From Acidimicrobiia bacterium (GTDB lineage Bacteria; Actinomycetota; Acidimicrobiia; Acidimicrobiales; Bin134), in assembly GCA_022822905.1 (NCBI GenBank), contig JAJDYE010000023.1, positions 124,197 through 188,196 on the forward strand: a stretch of 64,000 bases of DNA. Reading direction: 5' to 3'. Made by a program: the position numbers and the translations under genes. The notes under the pieces were generated by a model, which saw only the letters and a program-made list of their open reading frames with translations, searched no databases and was not told where the DNA came from. Numbering within the stretch: position 1 is the first letter of the stretch; each line of letters starts with the position of its first letter. Positions 24,712 to 32,899 of the stretch are shown here, piece after piece.

Positions 24712-26148
24712 TTACGCAGCCGGCCGGGCTGGCCACACGGCCGCTGTCGACCACGGAGCCACTTCTTCCAGCTGCCGTGATACAGCCAAGACCAGGTCTT
24801 CGCGGCCGAAGGGCGCCGCGACCTGAACGCCAAGCGGCACACCGTCCTCGTCATGGCCCATGGGAACCGACGCCGCTGGCTGCCCGCCGACATTGAAGAC
24901 CGCGGTCTCGCTCGCGGGCGTTGAGGCGATCGGCAGCAACGCGTCGACGTTGCTCGTGTCATACACGCCGAGCTCGGGAACGACCGTTCTGGTGGTCGGC
25001 GACAGGAAGATGTCGAACCGCTCGAAGTAGGTTGCCGCCTTGCGTCCGATCAGCTCGGCGGACTGAAGTCCTCGGATGACATCAGCGCCGTCGAATCCAA
25101 CCGCGAGGTCGTATAAGTAGCGAGTGAAGGGCTCAAGGTCGTCGTCTTCGAGCCCGCGGCCGAGCTCGGCGAGCCGGTCGTCGATCATCACCTTGGTCGC
25201 GGGGGCCATCAACCCGCCCAAGGTCGCCAGAAGGCCGGGCTCCACCGGCAAGTCTGCTACTTCCAAGTGGTGACCCATCCCCTCCAGGTATCCGGCCGCA
25301 CGCTGAAGGGCCGCAGCACACATCGCGTGGAATGCAGGCCCTTCCATCGAGCTGCCGGCAACGCCGATCCGCAGCGGACCAGTCTCCGCCTCGAGCGATG
25401 ACAGCCACGATGCCGCAGGCGAAGAGATTTCATAGGGGTCACCCAGAACCGGCCCCGCGGTCAGGTCGAGTACATGCGCCGAGTCCCGAACCGAGCGCGT
25501 CAGCACATGGTCGATCCCCATCGGATACGACATCATCGTGGGCCCAGGATGTCCTGTCACCCGACCCCTGCTCGGCTTCAATCCAAAGAGACCGCACGCG
25601 GCCGACGGCACGCGGATCGACCCGCCGCCATCGTTACCGTGGCCGATGGGCACCATGCCCGACGCCACCGCGGCACCCGTCCCACCCGACGACCCGCCTG
25701 ACGACCTGTTGAGATTGTACGGGTTGCGAGTCGGGCCATAGGCGGCCGGCTCCGTCGTGCCCATCTTGCCCATCTCCGGCATGTTCGTGACCCCGAGAAT
25801 CACAAACCCCGCCGTCCGATAACGCTTGGTCAACTCACTGTCCTCTTCAGGAACGGCCCCCGCCATCAGCCTCGAGCCCCACGTCTCGGGAACGCCGGCC
25901 AGTTGTGCTCGACAGTCCTTGACCACAAAAGGAACGCCCGCGAACGGCGCATCCCGATCCACGTTGCGGGCGCTGTCCAACGCCGCGTCGTAGCACTTGG
26001 CGATCACCGCGTTGATCTCAGGATTTCGCTCCTCGATCCGTCCAATCGCCGCTTCTGCCAATTCAACCGGATCCACAGCTCCGCTCCGGACGGTCGCCGC
26101 GATCTCCGTGGCGTCAGCCGAATCCAGCAAGGCTCCAATCTCAGTCAT
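24712..26148 (-). CDS. Amidase-signature hydrolase
   Basis: 478 residues with the full amidase signature: Lys in PFAGVPFVVKD, the Gly/Ser-rich RSSGGSSGGTGAAVASG holding the cis-Ser, and the nucleophile Ser in GNDGGGSIRVPSAACGLFGLKPSRGRV. Such enzymes hydrolyse amides, including carbamoyl and nitrile-derived ones; they resemble GatA, but no gatBC is nearby, so a catabolic amidase is likely. It starts 15 bp behind the sulfatase gene and forms a two-gene operon with it. Confidence 0.92.
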   Translation of the reverse strand: MTEIGALLDSADATEIAATVRSGAVDPVELAEAAIGRIEERNPEINAVIAKCYDAALDSARNVDRDAPFAGVPFVVKDCRAQLAGVPETWGSRLMAGAVPEEDSELTKRYRTAGFVILGVTNMPEMGKMGTTEPAAYGPTRNPYNLNRSSGGSSGGTGAAVASGMVPIGHGNDGGGSIRVPSAACGLFGLKPSRGRVTGHPGPTMMSYPMGIDHVLTRSVRDSAHVLDLTAGPVLGDPYEISSPAASWLSSLEAETGPLRIGVAGSSMEGPAFHAMCAAALQRAAGYLEGMGHHLEVADLPVEPGLLATLGGLMAPATKVMIDDRLAELGRGLEDDDLEPFTRYLYDLAVGFDGADVIRGLQSAELIGRKAATYFERFDIFLSPTTRTVVPELGVYDTSNVDALLPIASTPASETAVFNVGGQPAASVPMGHDEDGVPLGVQVAAPFGREDLVLAVSRQLEEVAPWSTAAVWPARPAA

Positions 26149-26163
26149 CGCCGATCCTTTCCG

Positions 26164-27582
26164 TCAAAGTGCGTTCTGCCAGTTTTCGGTAGTGGTCTGC
26201 GGTGCCGTCGCGTAGGTCGCGGCCACCACGGCCTCGAGTTCGCTGGCGATCGCCGCGTTGTTCTTGATCACGTTGTGCCCCTCCCGGGCATCGGCGTCGC
26301 AGTCGGCGAGAAACGCGTCAAACTCGGCTGGTGGGAGCGTCTTGCCGTCCCGCCGGGTGGAGCGGTCGTAGCGCCAACGGCGGGTCCGGACACAAAAGCG
26401 CTGCGGCCAGCCGCCGCCGTCGGTCCAGTAGCCCACGCCGATAGCAGCCATTGCGGCTATCCCCGGGAGTCCGTACCCAATGGCCGAGATGAGGTGGTCC
26501 GGCTCGTCGCCAGACACCAACGACCGCCCGTCGCCCACTCGAGCCTCAAGGCCGCACAGATCCAGCAGCGTCGGGCCGAGGTCGACCCCGGCCGCGAGCT
26601 CGTGGTTCATCGCGCCGGCATCCAACTCGCCGGGCCACGACAGCAGGAAGGGAACTCGGTGCGACCACGGCGAGAACATCTGCTTCGAGTAGGCCCCGCC
26701 GAGCTCGCCCAGTTGGGCGCCGTGGTCGCTGCTGAACACAATGATCGTGTCCCCTCGCAGACCCTGGCGGTGCAGCGCCGCCAAAATCTCACCGATCTGG
26801 CCGTCGATCCAGTTCACAAGGCCGTGGTAGCGGGACTGGGCGGCGACAATCTGTTCCGGCGTGAGGTCGCGGGGTGGGACCTGGCCGAAGACCCGCTCGA
26901 ATTCCGAGAGCCCCTCCGTCGGGCCAAACGCGTCAAACGAGTCGGGCCAGGGTGCGTCGTCGTACCTAGATGCCCACGGTTCCGGCACGACGACCGGCGT
27001 GTGAGGTTGGAGGAAGCTGACCCGCAGCAGCCAGGGCTGGTCAGTCGGGCGGTCTCGTTCGAGCCAGCTCACCGCATTTTCGGTAAGACGCCGGGCCGGG
27101 AAGGCGAGGCCGTCCGGCCAGGTCGCAGCGTTAATGCTCACACCATTGGTGATCGGTCCAAGCCGGCCACGGTTCTCACCGAAGGCGATCATCAGCTCAA
27201 GCTGGTCGGCACCGTCGTACTCCGATTGTTCGAATCCGAGGAGAGCGTCGGGGACGTGCTCCTTGCCGAGGTTGACCGTGTGGTAGCCGGCCCGCGTGAA
27301 GACTTCGGTAAACGACTCGACCGGGACCGCGGCCCCGAGGCCCCGACCGTGGTTGTGGTAAATCCCAGTGGTCGTCGGCAACAGCCCGGACTTGTATGCC
27401 GACCGGGCCGACACGCAAACCGGCGAGTCGACGTAGAACCGATCGAATCGCACGCCTGCCTCGGCGATGGAGTCGATGTTGGGTGTCTTGATCGGCGCGT
27501 ATTCGTTGCCGTAAACCCCGACCGCGTCTGAGCGCAGTTCGTCGCACATGATCCACAACACGTTCGGCTGCCTGGGGCTCAT
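26164..27582 (-). CDS. Sulfatase-family hydrolase with an altered formylglycine motif
   Basis: ATG 27582 has AAGGAG upstream; 472 residues. The sulfatase fold is clear: NVLWIMCDELRSDAVGVYG (metal Asp), TPNIDSIAEAGVRFDRFY, IIVFSSDHGAQLGELG. The site to be converted to formylglycine reads C-V-S-A-R (residues 56-60), whereas the maturation motif is C-x-P-x-R. With Ser for Pro, modification by formylglycine-generating enzyme is doubtful. It may act as a phosphonate/phosphodiester-type hydrolase, or tolerate the change. The amidase gene follows. Confidence 0.87.
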   Translation of the reverse strand: MSPRQPNVLWIMCDELRSDAVGVYGNEYAPIKTPNIDSIAEAGVRFDRFYVDSPVCVSARSAYKSGLLPTTTGIYHNHGRGLGAAVPVESFTEVFTRAGYHTVNLGKEHVPDALLGFEQSEYDGADQLELMIAFGENRGRLGPITNGVSINAATWPDGLAFPARRLTENAVSWLERDRPTDQPWLLRVSFLQPHTPVVVPEPWASRYDDAPWPDSFDAFGPTEGLSEFERVFGQVPPRDLTPEQIVAAQSRYHGLVNWIDGQIGEILAALHRQGLRGDTIIVFSSDHGAQLGELGGAYSKQMFSPWSHRVPFLLSWPGELDAGAMNHELAAGVDLGPTLLDLCGLEARVGDGRSLVSGDEPDHLISAIGYGLPGIAAMAAIGVGYWTDGGGWPQRFCVRTRRWRYDRSTRRDGKTLPPAEFDAFLADCDADAREGHNVIKNNAAIASELEAVVAATYATAPQTTTENWQNAL

Positions 27583-27633
27583 GATTCTCCTTGAGGCCAC
27601 CAAATGCTGGCTGACGAGGCGCCTCATCAACTA

Positions 27634-27648
27634 TTATACAGTGTACAA
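27634..27648. promoter_or_regulatory. 15-bp near-palindrome before ABC transporter copy 1
   Basis: TTATACAGTGTACAA reads TTRTACA-S-TGTAYAA on both strands, an operator-like palindrome in an AT-rich stretch between the divergent sulfatase and MFS-LivF genes. A TetR or GntR regulator could bind it; TATTAT next to it could be a -10 box. Regulator unknown. Confidence 0.5.
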
Positions 27649-27713
27649 CAACTTTGGCCCTAGCATCGGGGATCTGGAGCCCGCGAGCCGCCGACCGAGC
27701 TGAGGAGTCCCGG

Positions 27714-30029
27714 ATGCCACGACGAGTCGGCAGAAAGCAGACACACTCTGGAATTGCAGGGGACCACGCCGACCCATCCGAAGCGAGTGGCCTGAGCGAT
27801 CAGATCCTGGCCGCGGAGGCAGAACGCCAGGCGGAGTTGGCCGCGGAACCGGTGATTCTGGACGACAGCGAGCTTCCTGGCGTCGGTACCGAGGAGCTAT
27901 CGCTGCGAGAGGCGGTGGCAGTTGGAGGTGTGTCCACCATCGCGCTGTTGGGGGCACTTGACGCCGCCGATGCCCTTGGAATCAGCGCACTGGGCCTCCT
28001 CGGCCCCGACGTCCAAGAATCGCTCGGGGTGAGCGACGCCGTGCTGGGCACCATCACCGCGGGAGGCAACGTTTTCCTCGTGGCCGGAGGCCTGCTGCTG
28101 TCCCGGATCGCTGACAATTCCAATCGGTCGAAACTGGTGGCCCTAGCCACCATCTTCTGGTCGGCCATGACCCTTCTGCTGGGGTTCGTTCCCACCGCGC
28201 TCTGGTTCTTCATTGTCAACTGCGCCATCGCCTTCGGCCGGTCGCAGACCCATCCGGTGCAGGGCGCCATCATGGCCGACAGCTACCCGGTTGAGGCTCG
28301 GGCCCGGGTGTATGCCGCCAAGGACGTGGCCGGACGGTCGGGCGCATTCATCGCGCCGCTGGCCGTCGGCGGGTTGGTTTCGCTGATCGGCGGCGACGAC
28401 GCCTGGCGCTGGGGTTTTATTGCCGCGTCCTTTCCGACGCTGATCATCGGCGCAGCCATCTTGTTCCTCACCGACCCGCCCCGGGGCCAATTCGAGCAGC
28501 GCGCCACCGTCGGCGAAGCGCTGACCGACTTGAAGCCGGGGCCCATATCGCTCGGTGCCGCCTTCCAACGGCTCTTCAAGGTGCGCACGCTCAAATGGGC
28601 GTTCGTGGGCGCGGTGGCCATCGGCTTCAGCTTGATCTCCGACGGGCTATTCCTGAACCTCTACCTCGACGAACGCTTCGACCTCGGCCCGTTTGAGCGG
28701 GCCCTGGCCAACAACACTCCCGGCGTGATCGCCCTGTTCATGATCCCGTTCGTGGCCAAGTGGTACGACACCTTCTACCGCCGAACCCCGCCGCGGGCCA
28801 TGGCGCTATTGGGCACGCTGTTCTTCCCGATGGCGTTCTTCACGGTGCTCCAACTGTTGATGCCGACACCGGCGACATTCGCGGTGATGGCCGGGCTCAA
28901 GGCGCTGTTTGCCGCCCCGGCCCTCTCGCTGCTCGGGCCAACCCTGGCCCACATCAACCCCTACCGCATGCGGGCGCTGGGCTCGGCCATCGGCATGTCG
29001 CTGGTCTTTGGGATTGGGGGCCTCGGGGGAGCGATTTTGATGGGCCTGATCTCCGATGCCACCTCGCCCCGCACTGCCCTTTTGGCCGTGGTTCCAGTGG
29101 GCATGGTCATCGGCGGTTTGTTCATGATCAACGGGTCCCGGCACATCCGGGCCGACCTCACGCTGGTGGTAGAGGAGATCAGAGAGGAAAAGGCTGAGAA
29201 CGACCGCATGAGGGCCGATCCTCACTCCATCCCCGCGCTTTCGCTCCACAACATCGACTTCTCCTACGGCCCGGTGCAGGTTCTGTTCGATGTGAACCTC
29301 GAGGTGGCCCGGGGTGAGACCCTGGCGTTGCTCGGGACCAACGGAGCGGGCAAATCCACGGCTCTGCGGGTGGCCGCCGGTTTGGGCATCCCCTCCCGGG
29401 GCGTGGTGCGGCTCAACGGCCGCAACATGACCTTGGCGTCGCCTGAGCAACGGGTAAGGGAGGGCATCTTCTTGCTGCCGGGCGGCCAAGGAGTGTTTCC
29501 CCACCTCACAGTCCTTGAGAACCTCGAGACCTCAGCGGCGGTCATCCGCAGCGATGCCGATACCAAGCCCGACATCGCCGGGCGGCTAGATCGGGCATTC
29601 GAGCTGTTCCCGGTGCTCGGCCAGCGACCCAAGGCGTTGGCTCACGACCTCAGCGGCGGGCAGAAGCAGATGCTGGCGCTGGCCCGGGTGATCATGCACG
29701 ACCCGGAGGTGCTCATCATCGACGAGCTCTCCCTTGGCCTTGCTCCTGTCGTGGTCCAAGACCTGCTAGCCGTGGTCGAGCGTCTGCGCGACGCCGGCCA
29801 GACGATGATCATCGTGGAGCAGTCGCTCAATGTCGCCCTGACATTGGCTGATCGTGCTGTGTTCATGGAGAAGGGCCATGTGCGATTCACCGGGTCGGCC
29901 CAGAGCCTTTTGGAGCGCGACGACTTGGCCCGCGCCGTGTTCTTGGGCCGCGACGCCGCTACCGGTCCGCAATCTGATCAGGACCGCGCCGAGGCCGACC
30001 GCACGCAATCTGATCCGGACGAAAACTGA
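27714..30029 (+). CDS. MFS-like 12-TM domain fused to LivF-type ABC ATPase (copy 1)
   Basis: ATG 27714 has GAGGAG upstream; 771 residues. After an acidic leader, residues about 60-490 form a major-facilitator-like membrane domain (DSYPVEARARVYAAKDVAGRSG, YRMRALGSAIGMSL). A charged linker leads to an ATPase at about 510-745: Walker A LLGTNGAGKST (near 539), signature LSGGQKQM (near 645), Walker B VLIIDELSLGLAPV, and the EQS switch typical of LivF. It would supply one ATPase of the branched-chain-type transporter completed by the next two genes. The role of the MFS part is unknown: assembly partner, gate or separate porter. The next gene overlaps by one base (TGATG). Confidence 0.9.
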   Translation: MPRRVGRKQTHSGIAGDHADPSEASGLSDQILAAEAERQAELAAEPVILDDSELPGVGTEELSLREAVAVGGVSTIALLGALDAADALGISALGLLGPDVQESLGVSDAVLGTITAGGNVFLVAGGLLLSRIADNSNRSKLVALATIFWSAMTLLLGFVPTALWFFIVNCAIAFGRSQTHPVQGAIMADSYPVEARARVYAAKDVAGRSGAFIAPLAVGGLVSLIGGDDAWRWGFIAASFPTLIIGAAILFLTDPPRGQFEQRATVGEALTDLKPGPISLGAAFQRLFKVRTLKWAFVGAVAIGFSLISDGLFLNLYLDERFDLGPFERALANNTPGVIALFMIPFVAKWYDTFYRRTPPRAMALLGTLFFPMAFFTVLQLLMPTPATFAVMAGLKALFAAPALSLLGPTLAHINPYRMRALGSAIGMSLVFGIGGLGGAILMGLISDATSPRTALLAVVPVGMVIGGLFMINGSRHIRADLTLVVEEIREEKAENDRMRADPHSIPALSLHNIDFSYGPVQVLFDVNLEVARGETLALLGTNGAGKSTALRVAAGLGIPSRGVVRLNGRNMTLASPEQRVREGIFLLPGGQGVFPHLTVLENLETSAAVIRSDADTKPDIAGRLDRAFELFPVLGQRPKALAHDLSGGQKQMLALARVIMHDPEVLIIDELSLGLAPVVVQDLLAVVERLRDAGQTMIIVEQSLNVALTLADRAVFMEKGHVRFTGSAQSLLERDDLARAVFLGRDAATGPQSDQDRAEADRTQSDPDEN

Positions 30030-32899
30030 TGCTGGCTTTCACCCTCACCAGCCAAATCGTCTACCTCGGGGTGATAGACGGCCTGTTGATCGGCTTGTTG
30101 GCCCTCGGCGTTGTGCTGATCTACCGGGCCAGCGGGGTCATCAACTTCGCGGTGGGATCACTCGGAGTGCTGTCGGCCAGCCTGCTGGCCCTGTTGGTGC
30201 TCAACTATGGCTGGCCGTTCTGGCCCGCGGCCATCGTCTCGGTGGTGGCGGGCGGCCTGATCGCCGCCGCGCTGGAGCTCACCGTGATCACCCGGTTGTT
30301 CCGCGCCCCGAGGGTCATCCTCCTGGTGGCCACCATCGGGATCGCCCAGCTCTGCGAGCTGCTCCAAGTGGCGCTGCCCGATATCGACGTGTCGATGGCG
30401 AGCCGATACCCGGTGGCGTTGTCCGGTCGGTGGGAAATCCTCGGTCTGCGAGTGCGAGGCGCCGAGCTGATCGTGATCATCGTTGTGCCCGTCCTCACCG
30501 CGGCCCTCACCTACTACCTCCAGCGCACGGCCCAAGGCCGGGCGATTCGGGCCGCGGCCTCCAACCCCGATCTGGCCCGGCTCACCGCCATCAGCCCCAA
30601 GATCATCTCGACCATCACCTGGATCATCGCGGGCCTGCTGGCCGCGGTGGCATTGATCTTGGTGGCGGGGATCAACGGCCAGCCCAGCGGATTCCGATCG
30701 CTGGGGCCGGCCACCCTGGTCCAGGTTCTGGCTGCGGCCCTTATCGGGCGGCTTCGCAACTTCCCGGCGGCGATGATTGCCGGAATGGCCCTCGGGCTGC
30801 TCCGATCGCTGCTGGTATTCAACTGGCCGACCACCGCAGGGCTCTACGACGGATCGCTCTTCCTGATCGTCATCGCCACCACACTGCTGGCCAGCCGGCG
30901 GCTCACCGGCAGCGACGAGTCGTTCTCGTTCGTGCCCACCACCCGCCCGCTTCCCCATGCGGTGGCCCGCCTCTGGTGGGTTCGCCACTCCTCCCGCATC
31001 GGCATTGGCCTGCTCATCGCGGGCGCAGCCATTCTCCCCTTCCTGGTCACCCTGGCATCGCGCCAGCTCCTGTTCAGCGAAGTGCTGCTCTTCGCCCTGA
31101 TCGGCATTTCGCTGGTGGTGCTCTCCGGATGGACCGGACAGATCTCGCTGGGGCAGGCCGCGCTGGCCGGAATCGGCGGTCTGACCACCGCCGCATTGGT
31201 GGCCGGACGCGACATCGGGGTCGGCCTGGGAGGGGCATCATTCACGTTGGCCCTGCCCGATATCCACTTCCTGTTGGCCCTGCTGGTGGGCGCGGCGGTC
31301 ACTGGTGCCATCGCCGTGGTCATCGGGTTGGGCGCGTTGCGCATTCGGGGATTCCATCTCGCCATCGCCACCTTGGCGTTGGCCTTGTTGGGGCAGCAGT
31401 TCCTCTGGCGGCGACCATTCCTCTCGGGCGGTTCCTACACCGTCTCTCTCCCCCGAACCACGGGGCCGGTCGATCTGGACGACCAGCGCAGCTACTACTT
31501 CTTCTCGCTGTTTGCCCTGGTGGTGGTGATCGTTCTGGTGGCCAGAATGCGAGCCACCGGGGTTGGGCGCCGATGGCTGGCGGTGCGGGACAACAGCACC
31601 GCTGCGTCGGCCTACACGATCTCTCCCTCCCGGGCGGGAATCCAGGCATTCGTGGTGTCCGGGGTGATCGCCGGACTCGGCGGCGGACTCTTGGCCGGGC
31701 TGTACGTCTCCGTTGGGCTTACCGAGAAGTTCCAGCTCGAACATTCCATCGAGGTTGTCGCCATCGCGGTGATCGGCGGCGCCGGAACCGTGGTCGGGCC
31801 GATTCTCGGTGCCCTGTGGATCGTGGGCCTTCCCGCCGTCTGGCCCGCCAACGACTTGGTGCCGCTATTGACGTCCTCCGTCGGGCTGCTGGTTCTCTTG
31901 ATGTATTTCCCGGGCGGATTCGCCCAAGTGGTGCTTACCGGACGCGACCGCTTCCTGGCCTGGTATGCAGCCCGGCTTCCCGAACCCGAGCCGCCGCCGA
32001 GACGCGAGGTGGCCAGTGTGGTGTCCCGATCTGGCGTTGCCGCCACCACCGGGCCGGTGCTGGTCGCCGAGGAGGTGACCGTGACTTTCGGAGGCCTGAC
32101 CGCAGTCGACAACGCCTCGATCCGAGTCCACGCCGGAGAGGTGGTGGGCCTTATCGGTACCAACGGGGCGGGCAAGACCACCCTGATGAACGCCATCAGC
32201 GGGTTCGTCCCGTGCTCCGGTCGAATCCAACTCGAAGGCCGCGCCATCGAGAAGCTGGCCGCCGACCGGCGAGCTGCGCTTGGTTTGGGCCGGGCGTTTC
32301 AGCAGTCGCGGCTGTTTCCCGATCTGACCGTGCTCGAGACCCTGGCAGTGGCGGCCGAATCGCGCCAGCGAACCTCTTTCACCACCGCGGTGGCGCATCT
32401 TCCCAACGGTTATCGCCGCGACCGGGCCCAGCGAGCCCACGCCCAAGACATCGCCGATTTCCTCGGGCTCGGCCCCTACGCCGACAAATTCACCTCCGAG
32501 CTCTCTACCGGCACCCGTCGCATCGTCGAACTTGGCTGCCTGCTGGCTCTGGAGGCCCGCGTGCTGTGCCTGGACGAGCCCACTGGAGGGGTGGCCCAGC
32601 GCGAAGTCGAGGCGTTCGCCCCCCTGCTGTTGTCGATCAAAGACCAACTGGGCGCCGCCATGCTTGTGATCGAGCACGACATGCCCATGATCATGCAGAT
32701 CAGCCACCGGATCTATTGTCTGGAAGCAGGCCGCGTGATCGCGATGGGGTCGCCCGCTGAAGTTCGCGCCGATCCTGCGGTGATCGCCTCCTACCTCGGC
32801 ACCGACGAACGGGCCATCCGCCGTTCGGGGGCATCCGCTTCGGCCGAAGAAGCACACTTACCAACGCCGACTACTGTTCTCAACGAGGGGGAATCATGA
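30029..32899 (+). CDS. LivH-LivM-LivG fusion: both permeases and one ATPase (copy 1)
   Basis: 956 residues in three parts. About 1-290 is LivH-like (GVVLIYRASGVINFAVGSLGVLSA). About 320-630 is LivM-like (LSGWTGQISLGQAALAGIGG; IRGFHLAIATLALAL). About 670-930 is a LivG-like ATPase with Walker A GLIGTNGAGKTT (near 707) and Walker B VLCLDEPTGG (near 845). The signature reads LSTGTRRIVEL, not LSGGQ. With the LivF-type ATPase of the upstream gene, two polypeptides provide the four core domains normally made from four genes. Stop and next start overlap as ATGA. Confidence 0.93.
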   Translation: MLAFTLTSQIVYLGVIDGLLIGLLALGVVLIYRASGVINFAVGSLGVLSASLLALLVLNYGWPFWPAAIVSVVAGGLIAAALELTVITRLFRAPRVILLVATIGIAQLCELLQVALPDIDVSMASRYPVALSGRWEILGLRVRGAELIVIIVVPVLTAALTYYLQRTAQGRAIRAAASNPDLARLTAISPKIISTITWIIAGLLAAVALILVAGINGQPSGFRSLGPATLVQVLAAALIGRLRNFPAAMIAGMALGLLRSLLVFNWPTTAGLYDGSLFLIVIATTLLASRRLTGSDESFSFVPTTRPLPHAVARLWWVRHSSRIGIGLLIAGAAILPFLVTLASRQLLFSEVLLFALIGISLVVLSGWTGQISLGQAALAGIGGLTTAALVAGRDIGVGLGGASFTLALPDIHFLLALLVGAAVTGAIAVVIGLGALRIRGFHLAIATLALALLGQQFLWRRPFLSGGSYTVSLPRTTGPVDLDDQRSYYFFSLFALVVVIVLVARMRATGVGRRWLAVRDNSTAASAYTISPSRAGIQAFVVSGVIAGLGGGLLAGLYVSVGLTEKFQLEHSIEVVAIAVIGGAGTVVGPILGALWIVGLPAVWPANDLVPLLTSSVGLLVLLMYFPGGFAQVVLTGRDRFLAWYAARLPEPEPPPRREVASVVSRSGVAATTGPVLVAEEVTVTFGGLTAVDNASIRVHAGEVVGLIGTNGAGKTTLMNAISGFVPCSGRIQLEGRAIEKLAADRRAALGLGRAFQQSRLFPDLTVLETLAVAAESRQRTSFTTAVAHLPNGYRRDRAQRAHAQDIADFLGLGPYADKFTSELSTGTRRIVELGCLLALEARVLCLDEPTGGVAQREVEAFAPLLLSIKDQLGAAMLVIEHDMPMIMQISHRIYCLEAGRVIAMGSPAEVRADPAVIASYLGTDERAIRRSGASASAEEAHLPTPTTVLNEGES

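Noticed and set aside
25903..27531. 542-codon plus-strand frame opposite amidase and sulfatase
   Set aside because: Spans two unrelated minus-strand genes with clear motifs; no domain of its own.
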